Shown here one piece after another: positions 7,867-19,169 of a stretch of 64,000 nt of DNA. The position numbers and the translations under genes are program-made. Every line of letters begins with the position of its first letter. The first letter of the stretch is position 1. The stretch comes from Dongia sedimenti (GTDB taxonomy: Bacteria; Pseudomonadota; Alphaproteobacteria; Dongiales; Dongiaceae), in contig JAUYVI010000003.1 of the NCBI GenBank assembly GCA_030715195.1, positions 524,960 to 588,959 of the forward strand. The letters run 5' to 3'. The notes beneath the pieces are model-generated. The model was given only the letters and a program-made list of their open reading frames with translations, had not been told where the DNA came from and ran no database searches.

Positions 7867-8592
7867 ATGCAGAAGATCGTCTCGCGCGAGGAATGGCTCG
7901 AAGCGCGCAAGGAACTGCTGGGCAAGGAGAAGGCGCTCACCCGCCTCCATGACCATCTCGCCGCCGAGCGCCGCAAGCTGCCCTGGGTGAAGGTGGAGAA
8001 GCCCTATGTCTTCGAAACCGAATCCGGCAAGGCCTCGCTCGCCGATCTGTTCGAAGGCCGCAGCCAGCTCATCATCCGGCATTTCATGCTCGGTCCCGGC
8101 TGGCAGGCCGGCTGCATCGGCTGCTCCTTCGTCACCGACCACGACCAGGGCGCGCTCATGCACCTCACCCATCACGACGTCAACTTCGTGCGGGTGTCGC
8201 GCGCGCCGCTGGCGGAGATCCAGGCCTACAACCAGCGCATGGGCTGGAAGGGACGCTGGGTCTCGTCCTCCGGCAGCGAGTTCAACTACGACTTCCACGT
8301 CGCCTTCCGCAAGGAAGACGGACCGATGTTCTACAACTACCGTGACGTCGAGTTCATGGGCGAGGACCAGCCGGGCTTGAGCGTGTTCGTCAAGGACGAG
8401 GCGGGCCAGCTCTTCCACACCTATTCCAGCTTCGGCCGCGGCGATGAAGGCGCTGCCAGCAGCTACTTCTATCTCGATCTGACGCCCAAAGGCCGCCGGG
8501 AGAACGGCCCGCGCCACAACCTGATGGATTGGGTGAAACGCCACGACGAGTACGAGGCGTCCGCTCCATCGAGCTGTTGCGCCGCAGAGTAA
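7867..8592 (+). CDS. DUF899 family (thioredoxin-like) protein
   Basis: This 241-residue protein of the DUF899 family has the hallmarks VSREEWLEARKELLGKEKAL near the start, RHFMLGPGWQAGCIGCSF in the middle (a C-x2-C pair in a thioredoxin-like fold) and FHTYSSFGRG late. The family is annotated as thioredoxin-like, but no activity is firmly established. AAAGGAG six bases before the ATG at 7867 supports this start over an in-frame ATG at 7846. It ends with a CC-containing tail. It lies between the GST and VOC genes, which fits a role in detoxification of the same compound. Confidence 0.9.
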   Translation: MQKIVSREEWLEARKELLGKEKALTRLHDHLAAERRKLPWVKVEKPYVFETESGKASLADLFEGRSQLIIRHFMLGPGWQAGCIGCSFVTDHDQGALMHLTHHDVNFVRVSRAPLAEIQAYNQRMGWKGRWVSSSGSEFNYDFHVAFRKEDGPMFYNYRDVEFMGEDQPGLSVFVKDEAGQLFHTYSSFGRGDEGAASSYFYLDLTPKGRRENGPRHNLMDWVKRHDEYEASAPSSCCAAE

Positions 8593-8612
8593 GCAAAGCA
8601 AGGAAAGAAGAA

Positions 8613-9107
8613 ATGGCAAGCCTGCAGAAACTCACCTCCTGCCTCTGGTTCGACGGTCAGGCCGAGGACGCCGCGAAGTTCTATGTCTCGGTGTTCAAGA
8701 ACGCGAAGCTCGGCCGAATCAGCCACTACCCCAATGAAGGCCAGGATGTGCATCGGCAGCCCGCAGGCAAGGTCCTGGTGGTCGAGTTCGAGATCGAGGG
8801 TCAGCAATTCATCGCCCTCAATGGCGGCCCGCAATTCAAGCTCAGCGAGGCGATCTCCTTCGTGGTGAACTGCGAAACCCAGGCCGAGATCGACTACTTC
8901 TGGGACAAGCTCTCCGCCGATGGCGGCGAGCCCGGTCCCTGCGGCTGGCTCAAGGACAAGTTCGGCCTGTCCTGGCAGATCGCGCCGTCGAAGATCGGCG
9001 ACTGGATCACCGACCCCGACCAGCGGAAATCCGCCCGCGTCTTTGCCGCCGTGATGCAGATGGGCAAGCTCGACATCGCGGCTTTGGAGCGGGCTTACGC
9101 CGGGTAG
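8613..9107 (+). CDS. PhnB-like VOC family protein
   Basis: This 164-residue protein belongs to the PhnB-like/3-demethylubiquinone-methyltransferase-like VOC group. Typical elements are LWFDGQAEDAAKFYVSVF, VEFEIEGQQFIALNGGP and WLKDKFGLSWQIAPS, followed by a C-terminal AVMQMGKLDIAALERAY helix. The substrate is unknown. The ATG at 8613 follows AGGAAAGAAG and is preferred to an upstream in-frame start that would overlap the DUF899 gene. It is the last gene of the MarR-flanked operon. Confidence 0.9.
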   Translation: MASLQKLTSCLWFDGQAEDAAKFYVSVFKNAKLGRISHYPNEGQDVHRQPAGKVLVVEFEIEGQQFIALNGGPQFKLSEAISFVVNCETQAEIDYFWDKLSADGGEPGPCGWLKDKFGLSWQIAPSKIGDWITDPDQRKSARVFAAVMQMGKLDIAALERAYAG

Positions 9108-9169
9108 GCGCGATTGGCCGAGAACTTGCATAGTCCGGGTGAACGGCGCCCGGACACTGGAGATCGGCC

Positions 9170-9580
9170 ATGCGACGGCCTTCGGCAATTATCGGATTTT
9201 TACTGTTGATTCAGCCTGTTGCAGGCTGCTCGTGGATTCATAACGACCCGATCGCGATGAAGCTGCCGGGCACCACGGCGCAGGTGACCCCCTGCATCGC
9301 CAACAACCTCGGCAAAGAGTTCCAGGACGGGGTGCCGGTGATCGAGCACGGCAACACCCCGGGCTCGAGCGAGATCACCATCAACGCCCCCCGCGGCGCG
9401 GCGGTCGGTTTCGTCACGGTCGAGCCGATCCCGTCCGGCGGATCGTCGGTCACCTACTACGACGGCCAGCTCTATTGGCCGCACCGGGCGCTGAGCGGCG
9501 TCGTCCCGGATTTCGCCCGCGACAATTGGCATCGTGCGGAACGCGCGATTTTGCTGTGTAATCGCGACACCACGACCTGA
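9170..9580 (+). CDS. Putative lipoprotein of unknown function
   Basis: This 136-residue protein opens with a lipoprotein signal peptide: basic MRRPS, hydrophobic AIIGFLLLIQ and lipobox VAGC with the lipidated cysteine at residue 20. The mature part has no recognised domain. It contains two further cysteines (C43 region and near the C-terminus) that could form a disulfide in the periplasm. It stands alone between the VOC gene and the BLUF gene, all on the plus strand. I do not recognise the family. Confidence 0.75.
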   Translation: MRRPSAIIGFLLLIQPVAGCSWIHNDPIAMKLPGTTAQVTPCIANNLGKEFQDGVPVIEHGNTPGSSEITINAPRGAAVGFVTVEPIPSGGSSVTYYDGQLYWPHRALSGVVPDFARDNWHRAERAILLCNRDTTT

Positions 9581-9602
9581 AGCTACGTCGCGAAAAAGTC
9601 GG

Positions 9603-10028
9603 ATGAACTTGCATCAAATTATCTATGCCAGCCACAGCCTGGTGCCGATGCGCCGCGAAGACCTGCTCGAGCTGCTCGCGCAATCCCGTCGCGACAACGC
9701 CGCCGCCGGCATCACCGGCCTGCTGCTGCATGCCGATGGCAGCTTCATTCAGACGATCGAAGGTGAGTTCACCGCGGTGCAGTCGCTGTTCGCCCGGATC
9801 GAGCACGATCCGCGGCATGGCGGCATCATCCTCATCGCCGACGAACCGATCGCGCGCCGCAGCTATGGCGACTGGTCGATGGCCTTCCGGGAAATCAGCC
9901 GCGACGACGCCGCGCGCCTGCCCGGCTTCCAGCAGGGCGAGCGCAGCATCAGCGCCCAGGAACGCGACCTCGCGCGCAGCCTGATGCACACCTTCTTCAA
10001 GACCTCGGGCCTCACCCAGCACGGTTAA
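9603..10028 (+). CDS. Short BLUF-domain blue-light sensor
   Basis: This 141-residue single-domain BLUF protein binds FAD and signals blue light by rearranging hydrogen bonds around the flavin. The key residues are present: Y8 (IIYASHS), N32 (RRDNAAAGITG), Q50 (GSFIQTIEG) and W91 in the C-terminal strand (DWSMAF). The ATG at 9603 places Y8 in the usual position; an upstream in-frame start at 9534 adds non-homologous residues. There is no fused output domain, so a partner must relay the signal. Its stop overlaps the convergent marR gene by 4 bp. No obvious partner is next to it. Confidence 0.93.
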   Translation: MNLHQIIYASHSLVPMRREDLLELLAQSRRDNAAAGITGLLLHADGSFIQTIEGEFTAVQSLFARIEHDPRHGGIILIADEPIARRSYGDWSMAFREISRDDAARLPGFQQGERSISAQERDLARSLMHTFFKTSGLTQHG

Positions 10029-10510
10029 CCGCTGGGCGGCATGCCGCGCAGATCCTCGGCAAACCTGGTCATCAGGCCGACCAGCGCGTCGATGTCCTTG
10101 GCGTCCCAGTGCGCGAACAGCGCGCGCGCCATCCGCTCGCGCGCCGCGTCGAGGCGATCGGTCAGCGCTTTTCCTTGCGGCGTGATCACCGCCTCGCGGA
10201 CCCGTCGGTCCGCGGCCGCGTCCTGACGCTTCACCAAGCCAAGGCTTTCCAGCTTGGCGACTTGGCGGCTGACGGTCGTGTAGTCGCGCCCCACACGATC
10301 CGCGAGGTCGACGACGCCGATCGGGCCGATCCGCTCGATCAGCACCAACGGCGGAAACAGCGCGCGGTCGAGCGCAATTCCCGCCTCCCGGATCAGTTCC
10401 TCGTCCCGCTGCGGGCGGTTCATGACACTGACGATCTCGATCAGCGCCAGATGGAGGGTCCGGATCCGATCGGATATGTGTGTATTTTGCACTCTTTTCC
10501 TTGACGGCAT
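10025..10510 (-). CDS. MarR-family transcriptional regulator
   Basis: This 161-residue MarR-type regulator has the winged helix VDLADRVGRDYTTVSRQVAKLESLG and a wing with DRRVREAVITPQGKAL. It is divergent from the FAD monooxygenase gene with 43 bp between starts, and that gap holds an ATGTG-N7-CACAT inverted repeat. Repression of the monooxygenase-DUF4405 operon is therefore likely. Its 3' end overlaps the BLUF stop by 4 bp, tail to tail. Confidence 0.92.
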   Translation of the reverse strand: MPSRKRVQNTHISDRIRTLHLALIEIVSVMNRPQRDEELIREAGIALDRALFPPLVLIERIGPIGVVDLADRVGRDYTTVSRQVAKLESLGLVKRQDAAADRRVREAVITPQGKALTDRLDAARERMARALFAHWDAKDIDALVGLMTRFAEDLRGMPPSG

Positions 10511-10524
10511 CGCAATCTCCTATT

Positions 10525-10541
10525 ATGTGCAAATTACACAT
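10525..10541. promoter_or_regulatory. Probable MarR operator
   Basis: ATGTGCAAATTACACAT is an ATGTG-N7-CACAT inverted repeat located midway between the divergent marR start (10510) and the monooxygenase start (10554). A related half-site run (TATGTGTGTATTTTGCAC) lies just inside the marR coding start. The position would block both promoters. Assigned by symmetry and context. Confidence 0.6.
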
Positions 10542-10553
10542 ATGGAGAGAACG

Positions 10554-12095
10554 ATGCCAGACGCTTTATCGCCAGACGCCTTATCGGATGCCTTCGCGAC
10601 CGACGTGCTGATCTGCGGGGCCGGCGCGGCCGGCCTCACGCTCGCGATCGAACTGGCGCGGCGCGGTATCGCCTTTCGCCTCATCGACAGCTTGGAGGCG
10701 CCGTTCCCCGGCTCGCGGGGCAAGGGACTGCAGCCGCGCACGCTGGAGGTCTTCGAGGATATTGGGATCTTCGACCGGATCTTCAGCGCGGGCGGCCCCT
10801 ATCCGCTCCAGCGCCTCTATCGGACGGACGGCGGCTTCACCGACGCCGAGATTGTCGCGCCCCAGGACCCGACGCCCGCGGAGCCCTTCCCTATGCCGCT
10901 GATGGTGCCGCAATTCCTGACCGAAGCCCTGATGCGCGAACGCCTGCTCGAGCTCGGGCACCGGCCCCGGTTCGGATGCACCCTGATCGGCTTCGCGCAG
11001 GAGGATCGCGGCGTCACGGCGCGCCTCGCCGGCCGGGCCGGTGAAGAGACGATCCGCGTGCGCATCCTGGTCGGCGCCGATGGCGGCCGCAGCTTCGTGC
11101 GAAAAGCCCTTGAGATCGGTTTTCCCGGCAAGACGCTCCGAGTGCGGGGGCTGGTCGCCGACGTCGCGCTCACCGGCCTCACGCGCGATGCCTGGCACCG
11201 CTTCAACGACGGCGACATGGACGCGCAGATCATGCTGTGCCCGCTCGCCGGAACCGGCCTGTTCCAGATCCAGGCGCCGATTCCGTCCGAGGGCGAGATC
11301 GACCTCTCGGCCGAAGGGCTCGCGGCGATGGTGGCCCGGCGCACCGGACGACGCGATATCCGGATCCAGTCGGTGTCATGGGCATCGGCCTATACGATGA
11401 ATGCGCGGCTCGCCGATCGTTATCGCGCCGGTCGCGTCTTCCTGATCGGCGATGCCGCGCATATCCATCCGCCGACCGGCGGGCAGGGACTGAACACCAG
11501 CGTGCAGGATGCCTACAATCTCGGCTGGAAGCTTGCCGCCGTCCTGAACGGCGCACCCGCTTCTCTGCTCGACACCTATGAGGAAGAACGCCGGCCGATC
11601 GCCGCCGGCGTGCTCGGCCTCTCCACGAAGCTGCTGGACGCCGCCAACCAGGGCGACATCCGGCGCGGCCGCGACACGCGGCAGCTCGATCTCGGTTACC
11701 CGGCCTCGTCGCTCGCATTCGCGCCACCGGAATGCGGAAGCGGCCTGCAAGCCGGCGACCGCGCGCCCGATGCGCAACTCCGCCGCAGCGACGGCCGGAC
11801 GATCCGGCTGTTCGACCTGCTCAGAGGGACGCACTGGACGCTGCTGGGCGACACGGTCGCGCGCGACGGCGTGCCGCCGCGGCCCGGCCTGCACATTCGC
11901 GTCATCGGCCCGCACGGCGATAGCGCCGACGCCTTCGGCCACTTCCGCGCGGCCTATGGAACGGCGCCCGGCGATTGGGTCCTGGTCCGGCCGGACGGCT
12001 ATATCGGCGCGATCGTGACCGCGGGGCAGTCCCCCCTGCTCGAGCGCTATCTGAACGCCGTCGGTCTCGGCGCCGGGGGGTTCGCCCATGCCTAA
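10554..12095 (+). CDS. FAD-dependent aromatic-type monooxygenase (PheA/TfdB family)
   Basis: This 513-residue flavoprotein hydroxylase has the N-terminal dinucleotide motif DVLICGAGAAGLTLAIELAR (about residues 17-36), a middle DG motif (LVGADGGRSFVRK) and the late GD motif RVFLIGDAAHIHPPTGGQG that binds the FAD ribityl chain. The C-terminal thioredoxin-like domain is present. It should use NAD(P)H and O2 to hydroxylate an aromatic or polyketide-like substrate that cannot be named. GGAGAGA before the ATG at 10554 decides the start; an ATG at 10542 is also in frame. A MarR gene is divergent, and the DUF4405 gene overlaps its end by 8 bp. Confidence 0.92.
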   Translation: MPDALSPDALSDAFATDVLICGAGAAGLTLAIELARRGIAFRLIDSLEAPFPGSRGKGLQPRTLEVFEDIGIFDRIFSAGGPYPLQRLYRTDGGFTDAEIVAPQDPTPAEPFPMPLMVPQFLTEALMRERLLELGHRPRFGCTLIGFAQEDRGVTARLAGRAGEETIRVRILVGADGGRSFVRKALEIGFPGKTLRVRGLVADVALTGLTRDAWHRFNDGDMDAQIMLCPLAGTGLFQIQAPIPSEGEIDLSAEGLAAMVARRTGRRDIRIQSVSWASAYTMNARLADRYRAGRVFLIGDAAHIHPPTGGQGLNTSVQDAYNLGWKLAAVLNGAPASLLDTYEEERRPIAAGVLGLSTKLLDAANQGDIRRGRDTRQLDLGYPASSLAFAPPECGSGLQAGDRAPDAQLRRSDGRTIRLFDLLRGTHWTLLGDTVARDGVPPRPGLHIRVIGPHGDSADAFGHFRAAYGTAPGDWVLVRPDGYIGAIVTAGQSPLLERYLNAVGLGAGGFAHA

Positions 12096-12585
12096 GACCG
12101 CATCCTTGCGCCGCTGGGCCACACCGCTCACGATCGGCGCCTTCCTGCTGATGGCGGTGACCGGCGTCGTGATGTTCTTCGAGGCGGATCACGGGCTGAC
12201 CACCGTCGTGCATCAGTGGTTCTCCTGGATCTTCATCCTCGGCGCGGGCGGGCATATCGCCGCCAACAGCCGCCCCTTCGTGAACTATCTGAAGACGCGC
12301 GGCGGCCAGGCCAGCGTCGCGGCTTGCTTGCTTGTGCTCGCGGCATCGTTCTTCTCTTGGGGCCTCGTCACCGGGCCGCAATTGGAACGACCGATCGAGC
12401 AGTCGCTGATCGAGGCCCCGCTCTCGGCCCTGGCCCCGCTGACCGGCACGACAGCCGAAGCCTTGCTGGCGAGGCTGAAGGCGGAAGGCATTGCCGCGAA
12501 TGCCGGGCAATCGGTCCGCGATTTGGCCCGCGCCACCGGCATCGGCGAGAATCGTCTGCTCGGCATCGTCTTTCTCGCCGAGTGA
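12088..12585 (+). CDS. DUF4405-like membrane protein
   Basis: This 165-residue protein has three hydrophobic segments (about residues 13-32, 42-60, 75-95) and histidines in HQWFSWIFILGAGGHIAANS positioned like those of the DUF4405 family, which resembles cytochrome b-type heme-binding membrane domains. The C-terminal 60 residues are soluble and look helix-hairpin-helix-like (LLARLKAEGIAANAGQSVRDLA). It overlaps the monooxygenase end by 8 bp and so is co-translated with it; an electron-transfer role is conceivable but not shown. The stop abuts the last base of the convergent ATP-grasp gene. Confidence 0.8.
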   Translation: MPKTASLRRWATPLTIGAFLLMAVTGVVMFFEADHGLTTVVHQWFSWIFILGAGGHIAANSRPFVNYLKTRGGQASVAACLLVLAASFFSWGLVTGPQLERPIEQSLIEAPLSALAPLTGTTAEALLARLKAEGIAANAGQSVRDLARATGIGENRLLGIVFLAE

Positions 12586-13878
12586 TTACAGCCCCAGCCG
12601 CCGCTCCAGGTGCCAGGCCAGCAATGCGCCGTAGCGCGCATTGCCGATCGGCCGGAGCTCGACGCGCTGATGGATGTCGGCGTCGGGCCCGGTATTGCCC
12701 TCGATCAGGCACGGCCCGTCCGGCAGGAAGCCGATATCCCAGCCGACCATGACGCGGGGCGCCACCAGGCGATGCGCCGCGATCGCCAGCGCGACGGCCG
12801 CTTCCCATTGCGGCAGGCGGCGGTCGCGGATTCGCGCGCCGGTCAGCGGATGGGTCTCGTACCAGTGGAAATCGCCGCCGAGCCCGAGGCCGGTGGCGGC
12901 GCCCAGCGTACCGGTCGCCAGGTCGACCGGTGCCGCGATGCCGCCGGCATGGAAGTTGTCGACGGGCGAGGCCTTGCTGATCGCCATGCGGAACGCCGCG
13001 TTGACCGCCTCCGGCTCGCCCTGCTCGTTCAGGATGGTCAGCAGCCGCACGGTCGAGAGCGCGCCGGGCGTCAGGTCGGCGATCTCCGGATGGTTCGACA
13101 GCCGCGGCTGGATCAGATAGTCGCCGGCTTTCGAAAGCTCCAGCACATGCGCGACCAGCTCCTCGGCCCGGCTCTCCGCGCCGCGGCTGCTGCGATAGCC
13201 GCCATGCGGCTGGGCCAGCCAGACCTCGGCGCCGATGCCGCCGCGGCCCTCGATCTTCTTCACGAACAGGTCCTGCCCCTCGGGCAGCTTTCCGTCGCCG
13301 ACATTGCCGACCCTGAGGCCGGCGCGAAAGGCGGCCAGCACCGGCACGACCTTGAGGCCGTTGCGGCCGAAGAAGGACGAGAAGGACAGCTTGTCGTTGA
13401 TGCGCACGAACTTCGAACGGTCGCCGCGTTGCTTCAGCGCGCGATAGACTCCGCTCTTGCACTCCGCCCGGGTGAGATACTCGGCGGCGCGGCGCCGCAA
13501 TTCCGGCCGGTGCAGCTCGAAGATGTAGTAGTAGCGCGGCACGATCCGATAGGCGAAGGCCAGCCAGACCTGTTCCGCGATCTGCCGCGCCACGCCCGGC
13601 CCGCCGCCGCGGGCGACCGGCCCGCCGAGCTTGATCCCGGCCTGCAGCGCCAGCACCAGGCTGATCAGCGGCCAGAGCAGCCAGCCGACCGCCGTGCGGA
13701 GATAGTCGCGGAGCCCGAAGCGACGCCGCCAGGCGATACGGTAAGCCCGCCGCAGCCGCCAGATCGGCGTGCCGACGGCGTATCCCGGCCACAGGATGAG
13801 ATGCGGCGGCGGGAACTGGCGGACCTTGATCGGAACGCGCCTCCGCTTGCCGGCACCTCTTGCGAGCGGCGGCGTCAA
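12586..13878 (-). CDS. Sugar-transfer-associated ATP-grasp protein (paralogue 1)
   Basis: About 430 residues if translation starts at the TTG (13878) that overlaps the upstream stop as TTGA. No ATG lies nearby, and a much longer frame would overlap the upstream gene by over 120 bp, so the start is uncertain. The C-terminal half is an ATP-grasp domain of the type linked to cell-surface polysaccharide biosynthesis: FVKKIEGRGGIGAEVW (lysine and Gly-rich loop), VDNFHAGGIAAPVDLATG and the metal-binding GWDIGFLPDGPCLIEGN. It should form an acyl-phosphate and ligate it to an amine or hydroxyl. It lies in tandem with a paralogue at 13875-15110; no glycosyltransferases are adjacent. Confidence 0.85.
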   Translation of the reverse strand: MTPPLARGAGKRRRVPIKVRQFPPPHLILWPGYAVGTPIWRLRRAYRIAWRRRFGLRDYLRTAVGWLLWPLISLVLALQAGIKLGGPVARGGGPGVARQIAEQVWLAFAYRIVPRYYYIFELHRPELRRRAAEYLTRAECKSGVYRALKQRGDRSKFVRINDKLSFSSFFGRNGLKVVPVLAAFRAGLRVGNVGDGKLPEGQDLFVKKIEGRGGIGAEVWLAQPHGGYRSSRGAESRAEELVAHVLELSKAGDYLIQPRLSNHPEIADLTPGALSTVRLLTILNEQGEPEAVNAAFRMAISKASPVDNFHAGGIAAPVDLATGTLGAATGLGLGGDFHWYETHPLTGARIRDRRLPQWEAAVALAIAAHRLVAPRVMVGWDIGFLPDGPCLIEGNTGPDADIHQRVELRPIGNARYGALLAWHLERRLGL

Positions 13879-15110
13879 AGCGCGCGCTGCTCCAGGTGAT
13901 GGGCCAGCAGGATCCCGAACCGGCCGTCGCCGATCGGACGCCGCAGGCAGCGCTGGATCACATGGATGCCCGGACCCTTGTTGCCCTCGATCAGGCATGG
14001 GCCGTCATCGAGGATGGCGATGTCCCAGCCGATCACTGTCCACTCCGAAAACGCGGCATGCGCCTTGGCCGCGAGCGCCATGGTCTCCGCCCAGTAAGGC
14101 AGGACGCGGCCGGCGATCTGCGCGCCGGTCTGCGGCTGCCGCTCGTGCCAGACGAAGTGCGGTCCGTAGCCGAGATCGGAGGCCGGCCCGAGCCGGCCGG
14201 TCGCGAGGTCGACCGCCGCCGCGATGCCGCCGGCATGGAAGTTGTCCACCGCGGATTGCGGATTGATCGACATGCGCAAGACCGCGTCGGTCACTTCCGG
14301 CACGCCGCGCTCGTCGAGGCAGCTCAGCATGCGCACGGTGCACAGCGCGCCGACCGACAGCGCGCGCAGATCCGCGTGGTTGGTCATCGCCCATTGCATC
14401 AGATAGGGCTGGCGCCGAGACAGGTTCGCGATCCGCTCGACCAGCGCCGGGCCGGTCAGCTCGTCGCCGGTGGTGCGGCGATAGAGGCCGTTGCCGGCCC
14501 AGTTCCAGCGCTCGGCGCCGAAGCCGCCCTTCGACATCACCGGCTTCACGAAGAGATCGCGCTCGGGCAGCTGGCCGCCGGCGAATTCGGCCGTCCGCGC
14601 CCCGTCGCGAAACGCCGCGACCAGCGGCACGGCGCGCAACCCGTGCTGCGCGCAATAATGCGCGAAGCCGATCTTGTCCTTGATCGGGATGCCGGGCGTC
14701 TGCACCTTCGGCCGCAGCAGGCGGTAGGCGATCTCCTTGGTCTCGTAGCGCATCAGGTAATTGCCGGCGCGCGCCTTGTGCTCATCGAGGTAGAGCTCGA
14801 ACGCGAAGTAGTATTTCGGAACGATGCGATGGCGGACGGCGAGCGCGATGATTTCCCGGAACTGACGGCCTGCGCCTTTTCCGGTCAGCCTGCGGACAGC
14901 CGCCGCATTGCGCCACCACAGCGGAAGCGCAAAGGCCGCCGCGGTCGCCGGCCACACGATGCTCAGCAGCGCGGCCCAGACCCGTTCCGCCCCGCCCAGC
15001 GAGCGCCAGACCGCGCGGTTGCAGATCTCATGCACCCGCCGCGCCGCCGGCGACGGCGCCCGGTTGCCCGCGCTGTTGAACCAAGGTGGCGGAAACAGAT
15101 TGTCACGCAT
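13875..15110 (-). CDS. Sugar-transfer-associated ATP-grasp protein (paralogue 2)
   Basis: This 411-residue protein is a paralogue of its downstream neighbour. It shares RIVPKYYFAFELY near the N-terminus, the FVKPVMSKGGFGAE ATP loop, VDNFHAGGIAAAVDLATG and GWDIAILDDGPCLIEGN. Two hydrophobic stretches near residues 40-65 suggest membrane association. The family belongs to the ATP-grasp superfamily predicted to modify surface polysaccharides or peptides; the substrate is unknown. The stop overlaps the next gene's presumed TTG start, so both are probably translated together. The gene begins about 95 bp from the tRNA-Lys gene. Confidence 0.9.
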   Translation of the reverse strand: MRDNLFPPPWFNSAGNRAPSPAARRVHEICNRAVWRSLGGAERVWAALLSIVWPATAAAFALPLWWRNAAAVRRLTGKGAGRQFREIIALAVRHRIVPKYYFAFELYLDEHKARAGNYLMRYETKEIAYRLLRPKVQTPGIPIKDKIGFAHYCAQHGLRAVPLVAAFRDGARTAEFAGGQLPERDLFVKPVMSKGGFGAERWNWAGNGLYRRTTGDELTGPALVERIANLSRRQPYLMQWAMTNHADLRALSVGALCTVRMLSCLDERGVPEVTDAVLRMSINPQSAVDNFHAGGIAAAVDLATGRLGPASDLGYGPHFVWHERQPQTGAQIAGRVLPYWAETMALAAKAHAAFSEWTVIGWDIAILDDGPCLIEGNKGPGIHVIQRCLRRPIGDGRFGILLAHHLEQRAL

Positions 15111-15204
15111 ACGACGCCGTGCCGGTGATTGGGTTGCGCATGATCGGGATGTTATTGCACGGCGTGCGAGTCTGGTGCGCCTTAAACCGGTCGGTATGCC
15201 GCGT

Positions 15205-15279
15205 TGGTGAGCCGGCCGGGGTTCGAACCCGGGACCTACTGATTAAAAGTCAGTTGCTCTACCGCTGAGCTACCGGCCC
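15205..15279 (-). tRNA. tRNA-Lys (anticodon UUU)
   Basis: The minus strand folds into a 75-nt cloverleaf with the acceptor stem GGGCCGG/CCGGCTC (one G-U pair), D arm GCTC/GAGC, anticodon stem ACTGA/TCAGT around the loop CTTTTAA (anticodon TTT), variable loop AGGTC, T arm CCGGG-TTCGAAC-CCCGG, discriminator A and an encoded CCA. It reads AAA and AAG lysine codons. No integrase or att-like duplication is seen next to it. Confidence 0.97.
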
Positions 15280-15325
15280 GTTCGCGGGCGATGAAATCCC
15301 AAATAACGCGAGAAAATGCAAGCTT

Positions 15326-15842
15326 TTAGTCCCGGGTCTCCGCGAACTTGCGTTTCAGGGTCTGGGCCACCCGGGGCGAGACGAACTGGCTGATTTCCCC
15401 GCCCAATTTGCCGATTTCCTTGACGAAGCGCGACGAGATGAACTGGTGCCGCTCCGAGGCCATCAAGAACACGGTCTCGATCGCCGGGTCGAGCCGCGCG
15501 TTCATGCCGGCCATCTGGAACTCGTACTCGAAATCCGAGACCGCGCGCAGGCCGCGGACGATGAAGGTCGCCTTCACGCTGGCGGCGAACTGGATCAGCA
15601 GGTTGTCGAACGGCACCACCTCGACATTGCCGCCGTTCAATCCGTTCTGCGGCTCCTTGATCTCCCCCTGCACCAGCGCCAGCCGTTCCTCGATCGAGAA
15701 CAGCGGGCCCTTGCCGGCATTGGTGGAGACCGCGACGATCAGCCGATCGACCACCCGGCTCGATCGCCGGATGATGTCGAGATGGCCGTTGGTGATCGGG
15801 TCGAAGGTTCCCGGATAGACCCCGATCCGATCACCCGTCCGG

Positions 15843-15856
<14 letters not shown>
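15326..15856 (-). CDS. coaD: Phosphopantetheine adenylyltransferase
   Basis: This 176-residue enzyme transfers AMP to 4'-phosphopantetheine in the fourth step of coenzyme A synthesis. It has the nucleotidyltransferase motif [16 protein letters not shown] (T/HxGH at residues 22-25), [15 protein letters not shown] for pantetheine binding, and ISSRFVKE. The ATG at 15856 is preceded by GGGAGAGGG and gives the usual length; an in-frame ATG at 15889 adds 11 residues. It overlaps the end of gyrA by 14 bp, so the two are probably co-transcribed. Confidence 0.96.
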
Positions 15857-18623
<2,767 letters not shown>

Positions 18624-18831
18624 TTGCGGGTTACGCTTTCAAAATCAATGAGTTATGGCTGAGCCCTGGCATCACGGGGCAGCGTGGGAATCGACCGGAA
18701 AAAGATACCAGATTCCGCCCCGCGCAACAACAAAATCGGAGCGGAATCCGGGGTCGAATCAGGTGGCCGAACTCATTGAAATATCAGCGGTTTTTTAGAT
18801 CGATTTAGAGCCGGTTTCAGCGCCGCCGCAC

Positions 18832-19110
18832 CTACTCGCGCGGGATGAACTGCGGGCGCCAATCCGGGCTCTTCAACGGCAGCCCCCGCACCCAGCGCAC
18901 GAAGCCCACCAGACTGCGCCACAACGCCCACAGGCGCCGCTGCAGCGGCTCGGGCGCCACCTGCCGCGACGGATCCTCGGCCAGCCGGAGCGAGCCGTCC
19001 GCGGCCCGCACCAGCCCCATGTCCAGCAACTGCCGCGCGTCCACCTCGGCCAGCTCCAAGGTGAGGGCGCGGCGGTTGGAATAAAGCTCGAAACTGCTGA
19101 TCGGCTGCAT
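18832..19110 (-). CDS. Small DUF1127-like protein (cassette A)
   Basis: This 92-residue protein from the ATG at 19110 is preceded by GGAGG at ideal spacing; an ATG four codons earlier is also in frame. The core LAEVDARQLLDMGLVRAADG matches the LDDRxLxDIGLxRxD signature of DUF1127 proteins, small basic proteins reported in alphaproteobacteria to affect RNA or phosphate metabolism. The C-terminal half is Trp/Arg-rich. It is divergent from a GcvA-like LysR gene at 19409. The same pair recurs at 38475-39821, and both share an upstream TGCATATTTRGCCG motif. Regulation by the adjacent LysR protein is likely but inferred. Confidence 0.8.
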   Translation of the reverse strand: MQPISSFELYSNRRALTLELAEVDARQLLDMGLVRAADGSLRLAEDPSRQVAPEPLQRRLWALWRSLVGFVRWVRGLPLKSPDWRPQFIPRE

Positions 19111-19169
19111 CTGTGCCTCCATCTATCGGAGACCGGTTCTCGGAAGGACTTGATCGCCGGTCCAATGGA

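Noticed and set aside
15205..15325. tRNA-Lys as an integration site
   Set aside because: No duplicated tRNA end, integrase or composition change on either side.
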